From Actinomycetes bacterium (GTDB lineage: Bacteria; Actinomycetota; Acidimicrobiia; Acidimicrobiales; Palsa-688): 64,000 nt of DNA. A model generated the notes under the pieces. It saw nothing but the letters and a program-made list of their open reading frames with translations, was not told where the DNA came from and did no database searches. Below are positions 8,279 through 18,970 of this stretch, piece by piece. Position 1 is the first letter of the stretch. The number at the start of each line of letters is the position of its first letter. The translations under genes and the position numbers were made by a program. The stretch is from positions 4,204 through 68,203 of the forward strand of contig JAKBBA010000018.1 of the NCBI GenBank assembly GCA_021808665.1, written 5' to 3'.

Positions 8279-9952
8279 ATGCTCGTCGAACTGCGAGTTT
8301 GCAACCTGGGGGTCTTCGAGGACGTTTCGATCGCCTTCTCTGCGGGGATGAGCGCTCTGACGGGGGAGACAGGCGCCGGCAAAACGCTCATAGTGGATGC
8401 TATCGCTCTCCTTGCGGGCCGACCGACCGACCCGCTCGTGGTACGCCCCGGAGCTTCGGAGGCGCTCGTGGAGGGAAGGTTCACGCTCTCCGGGCGTCCC
8501 GGGATGGATCCCGAAGCTAACGAGGTGGTCGTCTCGCGGGTGGTACCAACAACGGGGCGCAGCCGAAGCTACGTAGACGGCAGGATGGTGAGCGCTTCGG
8601 CGTTGTCCGACGTGGTCAGGAACCTCGTGGAGATAAACGGCCAGCATGCGTTCGCCTATCTTTTGTCTCCTCAGGTGCAGCGGGAACTCTTCGACCAGGC
8701 GAGCGCGATCGACACGGTACGCCAGCGAGACCTCCGCCGGGAGGTAGCCAAGCTGCGATCCGCGCTCGAAAGTCTCGGAGCCGACCCGGTAGCCAGGGAG
8801 CGCGAGACGGACCTTCTGCGCTACCAACTTCAAGAGATCGACTCGGCGTGCGTAGAGGACCCTGACGAGGAGACGTCGCTTAGAGCTGAGCAGGAGTCCC
8901 TCGCCGACGCCGCCGGCACCGTCGACGCAGCCCGCGCATTGCGGGAGGCCCTTGTTGGAGACGGGGGCAGCGCTGAGCGTGTCGGCGACGCGATAGCACT
9001 TGCCGGCTCACGCCCTGCTCTATCGTCGATCGCCGCCAGACTGGCGGCGGCCTCCGAGGAGATAGTCGACTGCGCTGGGGAGGCGAGGCTCCTGGCTGAG
9101 AATCTCGAAGCGAACCCGGAAAGGCTGGACGCGGTTGGGCAACGCCTGGGGCTGCTCGCAGCGCTCCGGCGCAAGTACGGACCGACCCTCGCCGAGGTCG
9201 TTGCCTACCGGGAGCGGATCCGCTCGCAGCTCCACGAACTGCACTCGCGCGACGAGCTCATTTCTACTTACCGGGAGCATCTCGAAACCGCCGAGAGAGA
9301 CCTGCGAGCCGAGGATCGCAGGGTCTTACAGGCCCGCCGCGACGCTGCTCCGTGGTTTGCGTCTCTGGTCGAGGATCAGCTCGCCGGCCTTGCATTGCAA
9401 CGTGCGCGATTCGGCGTCGAGGTTGTTTCCGACACGGGCAAGCAGGTCGTCACCTGGCTCTTCGCTGCTAACCCTGGCCAGCCGCTGTTACCCCTTTCCA
9501 AGGTCGCTTCCGGGGGCGAGCTGTCGAGGGTTTTGCTTGCCACCAGGCTTGCGGTAGCCCGGGCCTCAGGAGGTTCCGTTGCCCAGCTGACCGGGCCGGA
9601 GACGCTGATATTCGACGAGGTCGACGCCGGGGTGGGCGGCCAGGCCGCAGCGTCGGTCGGCGAGGCCCTCGCCGAGCTTGCGTCGAATCGCCAGGTTCTG
9701 GTCGTCACCCACCTCGCCCAGGTCGCCGCTTTCGCTGACCACCAAGTCGTCGTCACGAAGGACATCGTGGCGAGCGGTGACGGCGACTTGACGAAGGCGT
9801 CGGCATCGCTGCTAGACGACGATGGTCGCGTAGTCGAGCTGGCGCGAATGCTATCGGGTCAGCCTGACAGTGCAACGGCACGGAGCCACGCCCGCGAGCT
9901 GCTCGACACCAGCAGGGACGGACCTGCCCGCCGTGGTGGCCACGGCCCCTGA
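8279..9952 (+). CDS. recN: DNA repair protein RecN
   Basis: SMC-like ATPase acting in double-strand-break repair, 557 residues. Walker A is GETGAGKTLIV near residue 30 and the NGQHAF segment follows. A central coiled coil spans roughly residues 150-360. The C-terminal half carries the signature ASGGELSRVLLATRLA, Walker B LIFDEVDAGVGGQ and VVTHLAQVAAFAD. I chose the ATG at 8279, two bases after the nadK stop, because MLVELRVCNLGVFED matches the RecN N-terminus. The longer frame from 8180 would lie inside nadK. Confidence 0.95.
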   Translation: MLVELRVCNLGVFEDVSIAFSAGMSALTGETGAGKTLIVDAIALLAGRPTDPLVVRPGASEALVEGRFTLSGRPGMDPEANEVVVSRVVPTTGRSRSYVDGRMVSASALSDVVRNLVEINGQHAFAYLLSPQVQRELFDQASAIDTVRQRDLRREVAKLRSALESLGADPVARERETDLLRYQLQEIDSACVEDPDEETSLRAEQESLADAAGTVDAARALREALVGDGGSAERVGDAIALAGSRPALSSIAARLAAASEEIVDCAGEARLLAENLEANPERLDAVGQRLGLLAALRRKYGPTLAEVVAYRERIRSQLHELHSRDELISTYREHLETAERDLRAEDRRVLQARRDAAPWFASLVEDQLAGLALQRARFGVEVVSDTGKQVVTWLFAANPGQPLLPLSKVASGGELSRVLLATRLAVARASGGSVAQLTGPETLIFDEVDAGVGGQAAASVGEALAELASNRQVLVVTHLAQVAAFADHQVVVTKDIVASGDGDLTKASASLLDDDGRVVELARMLSGQPDSATARSHARELLDTSRDGPARRGGHGP

Positions 9953-10006
9953 AGCAGTCCTCGCCGTTGCCACGCCGTGCGCCCCCAGCTTCCACGGTAC
10001 GTCCCG

Positions 10007-12274
<2,268 letters not shown>

Positions 12275-12280
12275 GTTTCC

Positions 12281-12616
12281 ATGCCGACCGACGCTTCGAC
12301 CTTCGAGCCCAAACAAGCCTTGGAGCACGAACGCGACAGCCTGCACACCCAGCTCGGCGAGCTCGGCTACGGCAACCGTCTCGACTACGACCCGAATTTT
12401 GCCGACTCGAGCCAGGTGACCGCCGAGCGTGGTGAGAACGACGCCTTAATAGGGGAGCTGGTCGAGTTACTTCACGAGGTGGAGCATGCTCTCGCCAAGT
12501 TCGACACCGGCGATTACGGGCGTTGCGAGCGTTGCTCCAAGCCTATCGACCCAGCCCGCCTTGAGGCTCGGCCCGAAGCCCGCCTGTGCATCGAATGCGC
12601 CGCCTCGAAGCGCTAG
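12281..12616 (+). CDS. DksA/TraR family C4 zinc-finger protein
   Basis: A 111-residue protein of the TraR/DksA superfamily. Residues 10-75 form a helical hairpin rich in Glu, Leu and Arg (LEHERDSLHTQLGEL, LIGELVELLHEVEHAL). The C-terminal zinc finger has CERC near residue 85 and CIEC near 105, all four cysteines present, with the typical YGRCERCSKPI lead-in. DksA-type proteins bind RNA polymerase in the secondary channel; whether this actinobacterial form does so is not known. Convergent with trpS. Confidence 0.85.
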   Translation: MPTDASTFEPKQALEHERDSLHTQLGELGYGNRLDYDPNFADSSQVTAERGENDALIGELVELLHEVEHALAKFDTGDYGRCERCSKPIDPARLEARPEARLCIECAASKR

Positions 12617-12625
12617 AGGGACTTT

Positions 12626-12655
12626 ACTTTCACAGTCCGAACTTTCACAGTCCGA
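12626..12655. repeat. perfect 15-bp tandem repeat across the trpS stop codon
   Basis: ACTTTCACAGTCCGA occurs at 12626-12640 and again at 12641-12655. The second copy contains the trpS stop codon, so the first is a duplicated gene end placed between the two convergent genes. Confidence 0.9.
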
Positions 12656-13667
12656 CAGCACTGTAGGCCCGCTGCAGCGTAGCGGAAGCCACCTCGTTGG
12701 CCCGTCTGGCGCCGGTGGCCAGTACGTCGGAAACGTAGTCTCGCTCTGCGGTGAGCTCCTTGAAGCGCCGCTGGATCGGCTCGACGGCGTCGAGGACCGC
12801 CCGGGCCACGTCCGCTTTCAAGTCCCCGTAGCGGGAGTACCCTTCGGCGACGCGGTCGGGGTCCTCACCTCGTAGAGTTCCGAGCAGCTCAAGCAGGTTG
12901 GACACTCCGGGCTTGGTCTCGCGGTCGTAGCGCACCGAGCCGGGTCCGCTGTCGGTGTCGGTGACCGCACGCTTGACCTTGCGTTCTATGACGGCAGGTT
13001 CGTCGAAGAGGCCCACCACGCCCGCCGGCAGGTCGGTGGTCTTGGACATCTTGCGAGTCGGGTCGGCGAGGTTCATTATCCGGGCGCCCCTGCCAGGGCG
13101 GGGTATCGCCGCTTGCGGAACGACGAAAGTCGGACCGTAGGCAGCGTTGAAACGCTGCGCCAAGTCGCGGGTCAGTTCGAGGTGCTGGCGCTGGTCCTCG
13201 CCGACAGGGACTCTGTCGGCGTCGTAGGCGAGGATGTCGGCCGCCATGAGGCACGGGTAGGTGAAAAGTCCGACCCTGGCCAACTGCTCACCGCCCTTGG
13301 CCGTCTTGTCCTTGAACTGGGTCATTCGGGAGAGCTCTCCGAAGCTGGCGGTGCATTCCATTACCCACGCGAGCTGGGAGTGTGCTGGAACGTGGCTTTG
13401 CAAGAACAGCGTGCACGACTCGGGGTCCAACCCCGCAGCGAGAAGCAGGGTAGCCATCGTCAGTGATCCCTGGCGGCGCTCGGCGGGATCGCCGGGCACG
13501 GTTAGGCCGTGCAGGTCCACCACGCAGTAGTAGCAGTCTCCCAGAGCCTGGTCTTCCACCCAATAGCGGATAGCGCCGAGCAGGTTTCCCAGGTGCGGTT
13601 CACCTGTCGGCTGTATGCCTGAGAGGACCCTCGGCGGCTTCGGATTAGCTGAGCTGAGCACCCGCAT
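12645..13667 (-). CDS. trpS: tryptophanyl-tRNA synthetase
   Basis: Class I aminoacyl-tRNA synthetase that charges tRNA-Trp; 340 residues. The HIGH-like motif is in PTGEPHLGNLLG near residue 21 and the KMSKS-like motif is RKMSKTTD near 200. Other family segments are VVDLHGLTVPGDP, PCLMAADILAYDADRVPVGEDQ and QHLELTRDLAQRFN. ATG at 13667. It is divergent from scpA, with 46 bases between the starts, and stands outside the surrounding rightward block. Confidence 0.95.
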   Translation of the reverse strand: MRVLSSANPKPPRVLSGIQPTGEPHLGNLLGAIRYWVEDQALGDCYYCVVDLHGLTVPGDPAERRQGSLTMATLLLAAGLDPESCTLFLQSHVPAHSQLAWVMECTASFGELSRMTQFKDKTAKGGEQLARVGLFTYPCLMAADILAYDADRVPVGEDQRQHLELTRDLAQRFNAAYGPTFVVPQAAIPRPGRGARIMNLADPTRKMSKTTDLPAGVVGLFDEPAVIERKVKRAVTDTDSGPGSVRYDRETKPGVSNLLELLGTLRGEDPDRVAEGYSRYGDLKADVARAVLDAVEPIQRRFKELTAERDYVSDVLATGARRANEVASATLQRAYSAVGL

Positions 13668-13673
13668 AGGCTA

Positions 13674-13700
13674 GTTCCACGTTCCACCGGAACAGTTCCA
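13674..13700. promoter_or_regulatory. clustered GTTCCA half-sites between trpS and scpA
   Basis: GTTCCA occurs at 13674-13679, 13681-13686 and 13695-13700, with the inverse GGAACA at 13689-13694. All four lie within 27 bases of the 46-base divergent intergenic gap, a plausible protein-binding site. Confidence 0.4.
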
Positions 13701-13701
13701 A

Positions 13702-13707
13702 TAGGAT
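13702..13707 (+). promoter_or_regulatory. -10 hexamer for a leaderless scpA transcript
   Basis: TAGGAT ends 6 bases before the scpA ATG (13714). The GTTCCA cluster covers the region where a -35 contact would be. Confidence 0.45.
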
Positions 13708-13713
13708 TGGCGC

Positions 13714-14499
13714 ATGCCCTATACGGTTAGCACGCCCGTATTCGAAGGGCCCTTCGATCTTCTGCTGCACTTGATCAGCTCCGACAAGGTTGAGCTTTGG
13801 GAGGTGTCCCTCGCCGATATCGTCGACGGGTACGTGGCGACGCTTGCAGAGTTCAGCGATGGCCTCGACTTGGAGACCGCCACCGAGTTCCTCCTGATAG
13901 CAGCGGTACTCCTTGAGCTCAAGACACGCCGTCTCCTGCCGGGCAGGGAGAGCGTCGAGGCCGAAGAGGAGTTCGCCCTGTGGGAGGAGAGAGACCTCCT
14001 CGTGGCGCGGCTGCTCGAATGCAAAACCTTCAAGGACGCTTCGCGCGAACTTGAGCGTCGCATCGACAACGCGTCGCGCTCGTGGCCGCGCCGTGTCGGC
14101 CCCGGTGAGCTCTACCACGCGGCGCGCCCCGACGTGATGGCTGGTGTCACCCCGGAGCGGCTGCGCAACGTGATGCAGCGAGCTTTAGAGCCCAAGCCTG
14201 CAGTCAAGGTGGAGTTGACCCACGTCGCACCGGTACGTGTCAGCGTCGCAGACGCGGTCGCAGGACTCGTCGTCACCCTTCCCGCGCGCCGGAGGGTGTG
14301 CTTCGCCGATCTAGTAGTGGGTGTTCGGGAGCGCCTCGAAGTGATCGTGTGCTTCTTAGCTGTGCTAGAGCTGTACAAACAGGGCTGCGTAGACCTCGAG
14401 CAGGCGACGAGCTTCGGGACTTTGGAGGTGATCTGGCTCGGCGGGAACCGCGACGGCGCTGCCCGCGACCCGGTGGTCGTCGAGGACTACGAAGGTTAG
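13714..14499 (+). CDS. scpA: segregation and condensation protein A
   Basis: Kleisin subunit of the SMC-ScpAB chromosome condensation complex; 261 residues, usual length. The N-terminus has FEGPFDLLLHLI, the family signature that contacts the SMC neck, followed by VELWEVSLADIVDGYVATL and TEFLLIAAVLLELKTRRLLP. The C-terminal winged-helix part contains VIVCFLAVLELYKQG and ATSFGTLEVIW. scpB follows after 9 bases. No smc gene is in the window. Confidence 0.95.
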   Translation: MPYTVSTPVFEGPFDLLLHLISSDKVELWEVSLADIVDGYVATLAEFSDGLDLETATEFLLIAAVLLELKTRRLLPGRESVEAEEEFALWEERDLLVARLLECKTFKDASRELERRIDNASRSWPRRVGPGELYHAARPDVMAGVTPERLRNVMQRALEPKPAVKVELTHVAPVRVSVADAVAGLVVTLPARRRVCFADLVVGVRERLEVIVCFLAVLELYKQGCVDLEQATSFGTLEVIWLGGNRDGAARDPVVVEDYEG

Positions 14500-14508
14500 G
14501 ATGCGACG

Positions 14509-15132
14509 GTGACAGAGGACTCCAAAGCGATAGAGGCGATAGTCATGGTCGCCGAGGAGCCCGTCGGTGCGGGGCTGCTCGCTCAGCTGTTGGAGATTAC
14601 CCCGTCGCACGTGGAGGTGCTCTGCCACGAGCTCGCGGAGTCGTACCGCCGGGAGAATCGGGGCTTCGAGCTGGTCAAAGTAGCTGGCGGGTACCAGTTC
14701 CAGTCCCGGCCGGAGATGGCTGCTTACGTCGAGCGCTTCGTGGTGGACGGCCAGAACGCACGTCTGTCAGCGGCGGCGTTGGAAGCGCTCGCCATAGTCG
14801 CGTACAAACAGCCTGTGTCGAGAGCCCAGGTGGCGGCGATACGAGGGGTAAACGCGGACGCGGTCATGCGAACCTTGGCGGCGCGCGGCTTGATCAGCGA
14901 AGTTGCGCGCGACGACGGCCCGGGCCAGGCGGCTCTGTTCGGCACGACAACCCTGTTTCTGGAGAGACTTGGGCTGTTCAGCATCGAGGAGTTACCTCCG
15001 CTCGCCGACTTCGTTCCGGGACCCGAGATCATGGACTCTTTAGAACGGAGCCTTCTTGCGGATTCGGCACCCAAGGTGGATCTCAGAGGTGGAGGCGAAC
15101 CCGACAGTGACGTCACCGAGCCCAGCCTCTAA
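14509..15132 (+). CDS. scpB: segregation and condensation protein B
   Basis: Partner of ScpA, a tandem winged-helix protein of 207 residues. Recognised from AIEAIVMVAEEPV at the N-terminus, ELAESYRRENRGFELVKVAG and the conserved ALEALAIVAYKQPVSRAQVA with IRGVNAD. GTG start at 14509. The last part overlaps the next gene, as is common for the scpA-scpB-rluB operon (Rv1709-Rv1711 in M. tuberculosis). Confidence 0.95.
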   Translation: MTEDSKAIEAIVMVAEEPVGAGLLAQLLEITPSHVEVLCHELAESYRRENRGFELVKVAGGYQFQSRPEMAAYVERFVVDGQNARLSAAALEALAIVAYKQPVSRAQVAAIRGVNADAVMRTLAARGLISEVARDDGPGQAALFGTTTLFLERLGLFSIEELPPLADFVPGPEIMDSLERSLLADSAPKVDLRGGGEPDSDVTEPSL

Positions 15133-15934
15133 CAGCGAATCCGGTGGCGGCCCTCAGGGGGAGCGGCTCCAAAAGGTTCTTGCCGCCGCTGGAATAGCCA
15201 GCCGGCGGCGTTGCGAAGAGCTGATAGCCGAAGGCAGAGTCCAGGTCAACGGTGTGACGGCGCAACTGGGAAGGCGGGTCGATCCGCGAGCAGACACGGT
15301 CAGCGTCGACGGGGTCCGAATAGCCACCGAACCCGGGCTGGTCTACTACGCCCTGAACAAGCCGGCCGGGGTGCTGAGCACCGCCGCCGACCCCGCCGGG
15401 CGTCCGACCGTCGTGGGACTCGTACCGTCCGATCCGAGGGTCTTCCCAGTGGGGCGCCTCGACGCCGACAGTGAGGGCCTTATGTTCTTGTGCAACGACG
15501 GGGGCTTGGCCTACTCGTTGACGCACCCCTCGAAGGGCGTCGACAAGGAGTACCTGGTGCGAGTTCAGGGCCATCCCAAGGCGGGAGCGATCCGCCGGAT
15601 GAGAGAAGGCATCGACCTGGACGGCAGGAGGACAGCCCCGGCAAAAGTGGCCCTGGTCGAGGCGGACCTGCTCAAGGTCACCATCCACGAGGGCCGTAAC
15701 CGCCAGATCCGCCGGATGGCCGAAGCGGTTGGACACCCTGTCAGGCAGCTCGTCCGAACCCGGATAGGGCCAGTCAGGCTTGCGGGTCTCGCTCCGGGTG
15801 CTCACCGACTGCTGTCCCAGGAGGAGGTCAGAAAGCTCGAACGGGCAGCGGGAGCCGGTGGAGCCGGTCCTCTCGGATCGCAGCCTGGCGAGCCGCTGGG
15901 AGCACACCACGCCGGCTCGGGGACGGACTGGTAG
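15089..15934 (+). CDS. rluB: 23S rRNA pseudouridine synthase, RluB/RsuA family
   Basis: Isomerises uridine to pseudouridine in rRNA. An S4 domain comes first (ERLQKVLAAAGIASRRRCEE). The catalytic core has LNKPAGVLST, the catalytic aspartate in PVGRLDADSEGLMFLCNDG, LTHPSKGVDKEYLV and EGRNRQIRRMAEAVGHPV. I chose GTG at 15089 because AAGGTGGA lies 8 bases before it; TTG at 15056 and GTG at 15107 are also in frame. The stop overlaps the tyrA start by one base. About 30 Gly/Ala-rich residues follow the core. Confidence 0.92.
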   Translation: MEANPTVTSPSPASNSESGGGPQGERLQKVLAAAGIASRRRCEELIAEGRVQVNGVTAQLGRRVDPRADTVSVDGVRIATEPGLVYYALNKPAGVLSTAADPAGRPTVVGLVPSDPRVFPVGRLDADSEGLMFLCNDGGLAYSLTHPSKGVDKEYLVRVQGHPKAGAIRRMREGIDLDGRRTAPAKVALVEADLLKVTIHEGRNRQIRRMAEAVGHPVRQLVRTRIGPVRLAGLAPGAHRLLSQEEVRKLERAAGAGGAGPLGSQPGEPLGAHHAGSGTDW

Positions 15935-17034
15935 TGGTATCCTTCGGCGCCGTGGCCGACGGCGAGCACACCCCGAAGTTTGCGCAGGTGATAGGAGCAG
16001 GCCTGATCGGCGGTTCGATCGGCGCGGGTCTGCGCGCCAGCGGGTGGCACGTGACCATGTCCGACGTAGACGAAGCTCGGACGGCCAGGGCCGTGGAGAT
16101 CGGATCAGCCGATAGTGCCGGGAGCGACGCGAACGCAGAGATCGTCTTCGTGGCTGTGCCCCCGTCGTCGGTACCTGACGTCGCGCTCGACGCGCTCGAC
16201 GCCTACCCAACGGCCGTGGTCACCGACGTAGCGAGTGTGAAGCGGGTGATAGCCGAGAAGGTCGCCTGCCCCCGCTTCGTCGGAGGCCACCCCATGGCGG
16301 GCTCCGAGCAGGAGGGCGTTGACGGGTCCGACGCGGGCATGTTCGTCGGAGCCACTTGGGTGCTGACGCCCGGGTCCGGCACGGACCCGGTGGCGTTTGC
16401 TGCCGTGCGTGCCGTCATTGCTTCCCTAGGGGCTAGCGTCGTGGAGTTAGACCCCTGGCGTCACGACCAACTGGTTGCGATGGTCTCCCACGTGCCTCAC
16501 CTGACAGCGGCGACGCTTATGAACCTTGCCGCTGTCTCAGCCGACGAGCACTCCACGCTTCTGCGCCTCGCTGCTGGAGGCTTCCGGGATATGACCCGAA
16601 TAGCGGCCGGCGGTTCGGCGATCTGGCCCGATATCTGCGCCGAGAACCAAGATGCAATCCTTGAGGTGATCGACCGCCTGCGAGATTCCCTCGGGCGCGT
16701 AAGGGATCTCGTCGCAGGCGGGAATCGCTCGGGACTGGTCGAGATGCTCGAATCAGCACGCGAGGCCAGGGTGAATCTTCCCGGTCGTGTGGTGCAGTCC
16801 GAGAGGCTCGTAGAGGTGCGGGTCGTCGTTTCGGACCGTCCCGGGGTGCTCGCCGAGGTCACGACGCTGCTCGGCGAGATGGGAGTCAACATCTGGGATT
16901 TGGAGATAGCCCACAGCGCGGAAGGCGACCGAGGGGTCCTTGTCATGGTGATAGACAGCCTCCCCCTCGACTCGGTTCGTGTGGCGCTGGCGTCGAGAGG
17001 GTTCCAGTGTTCCTACAGGCAGGTCGGAGCTTGA
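15934..17034 (+). CDS. tyrA: prephenate dehydrogenase with C-terminal ACT domain
   Basis: NAD-dependent oxidative decarboxylation of prephenate in tyrosine synthesis; 366 residues. The Rossmann motif is VIGAGLIGGSIGAGLRASGW near residue 12. Other signatures are GGHPMAGSEQEGVDGSDAGMF and MVSHVPHLTAATLMNLAA. Residues about 288-366 form an ACT domain (VRVVVSDRPGVLAEVTTLLG, then MGVNIWDLEIAHS), the usual site of amino-acid feedback control. GTG start overlaps the rluB stop. aroA follows with a TTGA overlap, joining two aromatic-pathway genes. Confidence 0.93.
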   Translation: MVSFGAVADGEHTPKFAQVIGAGLIGGSIGAGLRASGWHVTMSDVDEARTARAVEIGSADSAGSDANAEIVFVAVPPSSVPDVALDALDAYPTAVVTDVASVKRVIAEKVACPRFVGGHPMAGSEQEGVDGSDAGMFVGATWVLTPGSGTDPVAFAAVRAVIASLGASVVELDPWRHDQLVAMVSHVPHLTAATLMNLAAVSADEHSTLLRLAAGGFRDMTRIAAGGSAIWPDICAENQDAILEVIDRLRDSLGRVRDLVAGGNRSGLVEMLESAREARVNLPGRVVQSERLVEVRVVVSDRPGVLAEVTTLLGEMGVNIWDLEIAHSAEGDRGVLVMVIDSLPLDSVRVALASRGFQCSYRQVGA

Positions 17035-18317
17035 GCTCACTGACCGTCGACTCTCACGGAAAGCCACTGTCGGGAGTGATGCAGGTGCCCGGCGACAAGT
17101 CGATCTCGCACCGGGCCGTCCTCATGGCCGGCTTGGCGCACGGCACGTCGCGTATAACCGGGCTTTCGTCTGGCTTGGACGTAGCCGCCACCCGCCGAGC
17201 GCTTGAGGCGTTCGGGGTGCCGGTGCAACCAGCGGGCGCTCCCGGCGCGTGGAACGTCACCGGCGGAGGGCGACGTGAAGCGGAAACGGTCATAGACGTC
17301 GGTAACTCGGGGACGTCTATTCGCCTGCTGTCGGGTTGGTCCGCTTCGATGGACGCGCTGACCGTCCTCGTCGGCGACGAGTCCATAGCGAAACGTCCGA
17401 TGGGCCGGGTGGTGGAACCGCTGCGCGAGATGGGAGCCATGCTCGACGCAAGGTGTCAGGCCACGCTACCTCCCCTGGTCGTGAGGGGAGGCGACCTTCA
17501 CGGTATCGACTACACCGTCCCAGTCCCGAGCGCTCAAGTGAAAGGGGCTGTCCTCCTGGCGGGACTCTCAGCGGAGGGAGAGACGACAGTGCGCGAAGGC
17601 CAGCCGACGAGGGCTCACACCGAGGAGATGCTGCCGCTGTGGGGCGCGGAGGTGGTGGTCGGGCGCGGCCACGTCACGGTCCGACCTTCTAGGTTGCACC
17701 CCTGGGACTTTCACGTGCCCGGCGACCCGTCACAAGCGGCGTTCTGGGTTGTCGCGGCGTGCGTCACGCCGGGCAGCGAGGTCACCGTCGAGAAGGTCTA
17801 CCTAGGCCCGGGACGTGCCGGGTTCGTCGACGTGCTGAGGCGCATGGGCGCTCACGTCGAGGTCGTCGACTACGACTCCGAAAGCGCTGTCGGGGATCTT
17901 CACGCCAGTTACGGGCCGCTGCGAGCGACGACGGTTGGAGGCGACGAGGTGCCCGGTCTGATCGATGAGATCCCGGTGCTCGCGGTGGCGGCGGCGGTCG
18001 CTTCGGGTACCACCACGTTCGCCGATGCTGCCGAGTTGCGTCACAAGGAGAGCGACCGGGTGTCCTCGACGGTTGGGGCGCTGCGCTCGGTGGGCTTCGA
18101 AGCTGAAGGCATGCCCGACGGTCTGGTGGTGCAAGGTTCGTCTGGCCGGCCCGCCCGGGGTGGGACGGTCGACTCTGTCGGCGACCATCGGGTTGCCATG
18201 TCGATGGCCGTGGTGGGCCTGGCGGCGTCGGAGCCGGTCACAATCCAAGGCTGGGAGTGCGTCCGGACGAGCTACCCGAGTTTCGAGGAGGACATGGCCA
18301 GATGCCGGGCGCGCTGA
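17031..18317 (+). CDS. aroA: 3-phosphoshikimate 1-carboxyvinyltransferase (EPSP synthase)
   Basis: Makes EPSP from shikimate-3-phosphate and phosphoenolpyruvate. Signatures include PGDKSISHRAVLMAGLAHG, VGNSGTSIRLLSGW, PVPSAQVKGAVLLAGL, PGDPSQAAFWVVAA, LRHKESDRV and DHRVAMSMAVVGLAA. The TTG at 17031 sits in a TTGA overlap with the tyrA stop and yields about 428 residues, a normal length; the ORF can be extended upstream to 17007. The Gly in the inhibitor-binding region reads GNSGTS, and I do not classify its glyphosate sensitivity from this. Confidence 0.95.
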   Translation: MSSLTVDSHGKPLSGVMQVPGDKSISHRAVLMAGLAHGTSRITGLSSGLDVAATRRALEAFGVPVQPAGAPGAWNVTGGGRREAETVIDVGNSGTSIRLLSGWSASMDALTVLVGDESIAKRPMGRVVEPLREMGAMLDARCQATLPPLVVRGGDLHGIDYTVPVPSAQVKGAVLLAGLSAEGETTVREGQPTRAHTEEMLPLWGAEVVVGRGHVTVRPSRLHPWDFHVPGDPSQAAFWVVAACVTPGSEVTVEKVYLGPGRAGFVDVLRRMGAHVEVVDYDSESAVGDLHASYGPLRATTVGGDEVPGLIDEIPVLAVAAAVASGTTTFADAAELRHKESDRVSSTVGALRSVGFEAEGMPDGLVVQGSSGRPARGGTVDSVGDHRVAMSMAVVGLAASEPVTIQGWECVRTSYPSFEEDMARCRAR

Positions 18318-18970
18318 GAGTAGTCGCGTTGGATGGCCCGGCGGGCTCGGGAAAGTCTACGGTTGCGCGGGCTGTCGCAGCCCGGCTGGGTTTCGACTAC
18401 CTCGACACCGGAGCAATGTACAGGGCGGTCGCCTTCGAGGCGATCCGGCGGGGAGTGGACCCACACGACGCCGTCAGGATCGGCGAGATCGCCAGACAGA
18501 TGCAGCTTGAGGTCACCGACCGGGTGCTGGTCAACGGGGCCGACGCGACCATAGAAATAAGAGGTCCGGAGGTGACGCGTGCAGTGTCGGCTGTCGCAGC
18601 GCACCCAGAGGTGCGCTCGGAGATGGTCCTCCGCCAGCGCGAGTGGGCGGCCGGCAGAACCGGCGTGGTGATGGAGGGACGTGACATAGCTACGGTTGTG
18701 TTCCCCGCCGCCGAGGTGAAAGTGTTCCTCACTGCAAGCGAGACGGCACGCGCGGAGCGGCGCAGCAGGGAGATGCTGGACAGGGAGTACAACGAGGTCG
18801 CAGCCGACATGGTCCGGCGCGACCGAGCGGACTCGACCCGGGCGGCTTCGCCGTTAGCCGCAGCCCGGGACGCCGTCGTCATAGACACCACGGCCCTCAC
18901 CAGCGAGAACGTCGTGGAGAAGGTCCTCGAGATCGCCGCAGCGATATGGGGAGAGCCAGATGAAGCATAA
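18302..18970 (+). CDS. cmk: cytidylate kinase
   Basis: Phosphorylates CMP and dCMP; 222 residues. The P-loop is DGPAGSGKSTVARAVAARLG near residue 9, followed by YLDTGAMYRAVAFEA and VVMEGRDIATVVFPAA with the family's GRDIGTVV-like motif. The LID region is RRSREMLDREYNEV. I chose the ATG at 18302, inside the aroA end, because LRVVALDGPAGSGKS is the expected N-terminus. cmk followed by der is conserved (Rv1712-Rv1713), but here four genes intervene or flank. Confidence 0.95.
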   Translation: MPGALRVVALDGPAGSGKSTVARAVAARLGFDYLDTGAMYRAVAFEAIRRGVDPHDAVRIGEIARQMQLEVTDRVLVNGADATIEIRGPEVTRAVSAVAAHPEVRSEMVLRQREWAAGRTGVVMEGRDIATVVFPAAEVKVFLTASETARAERRSREMLDREYNEVAADMVRRDRADSTRAASPLAAARDAVVIDTTALTSENVVEKVLEIAAAIWGEPDEA

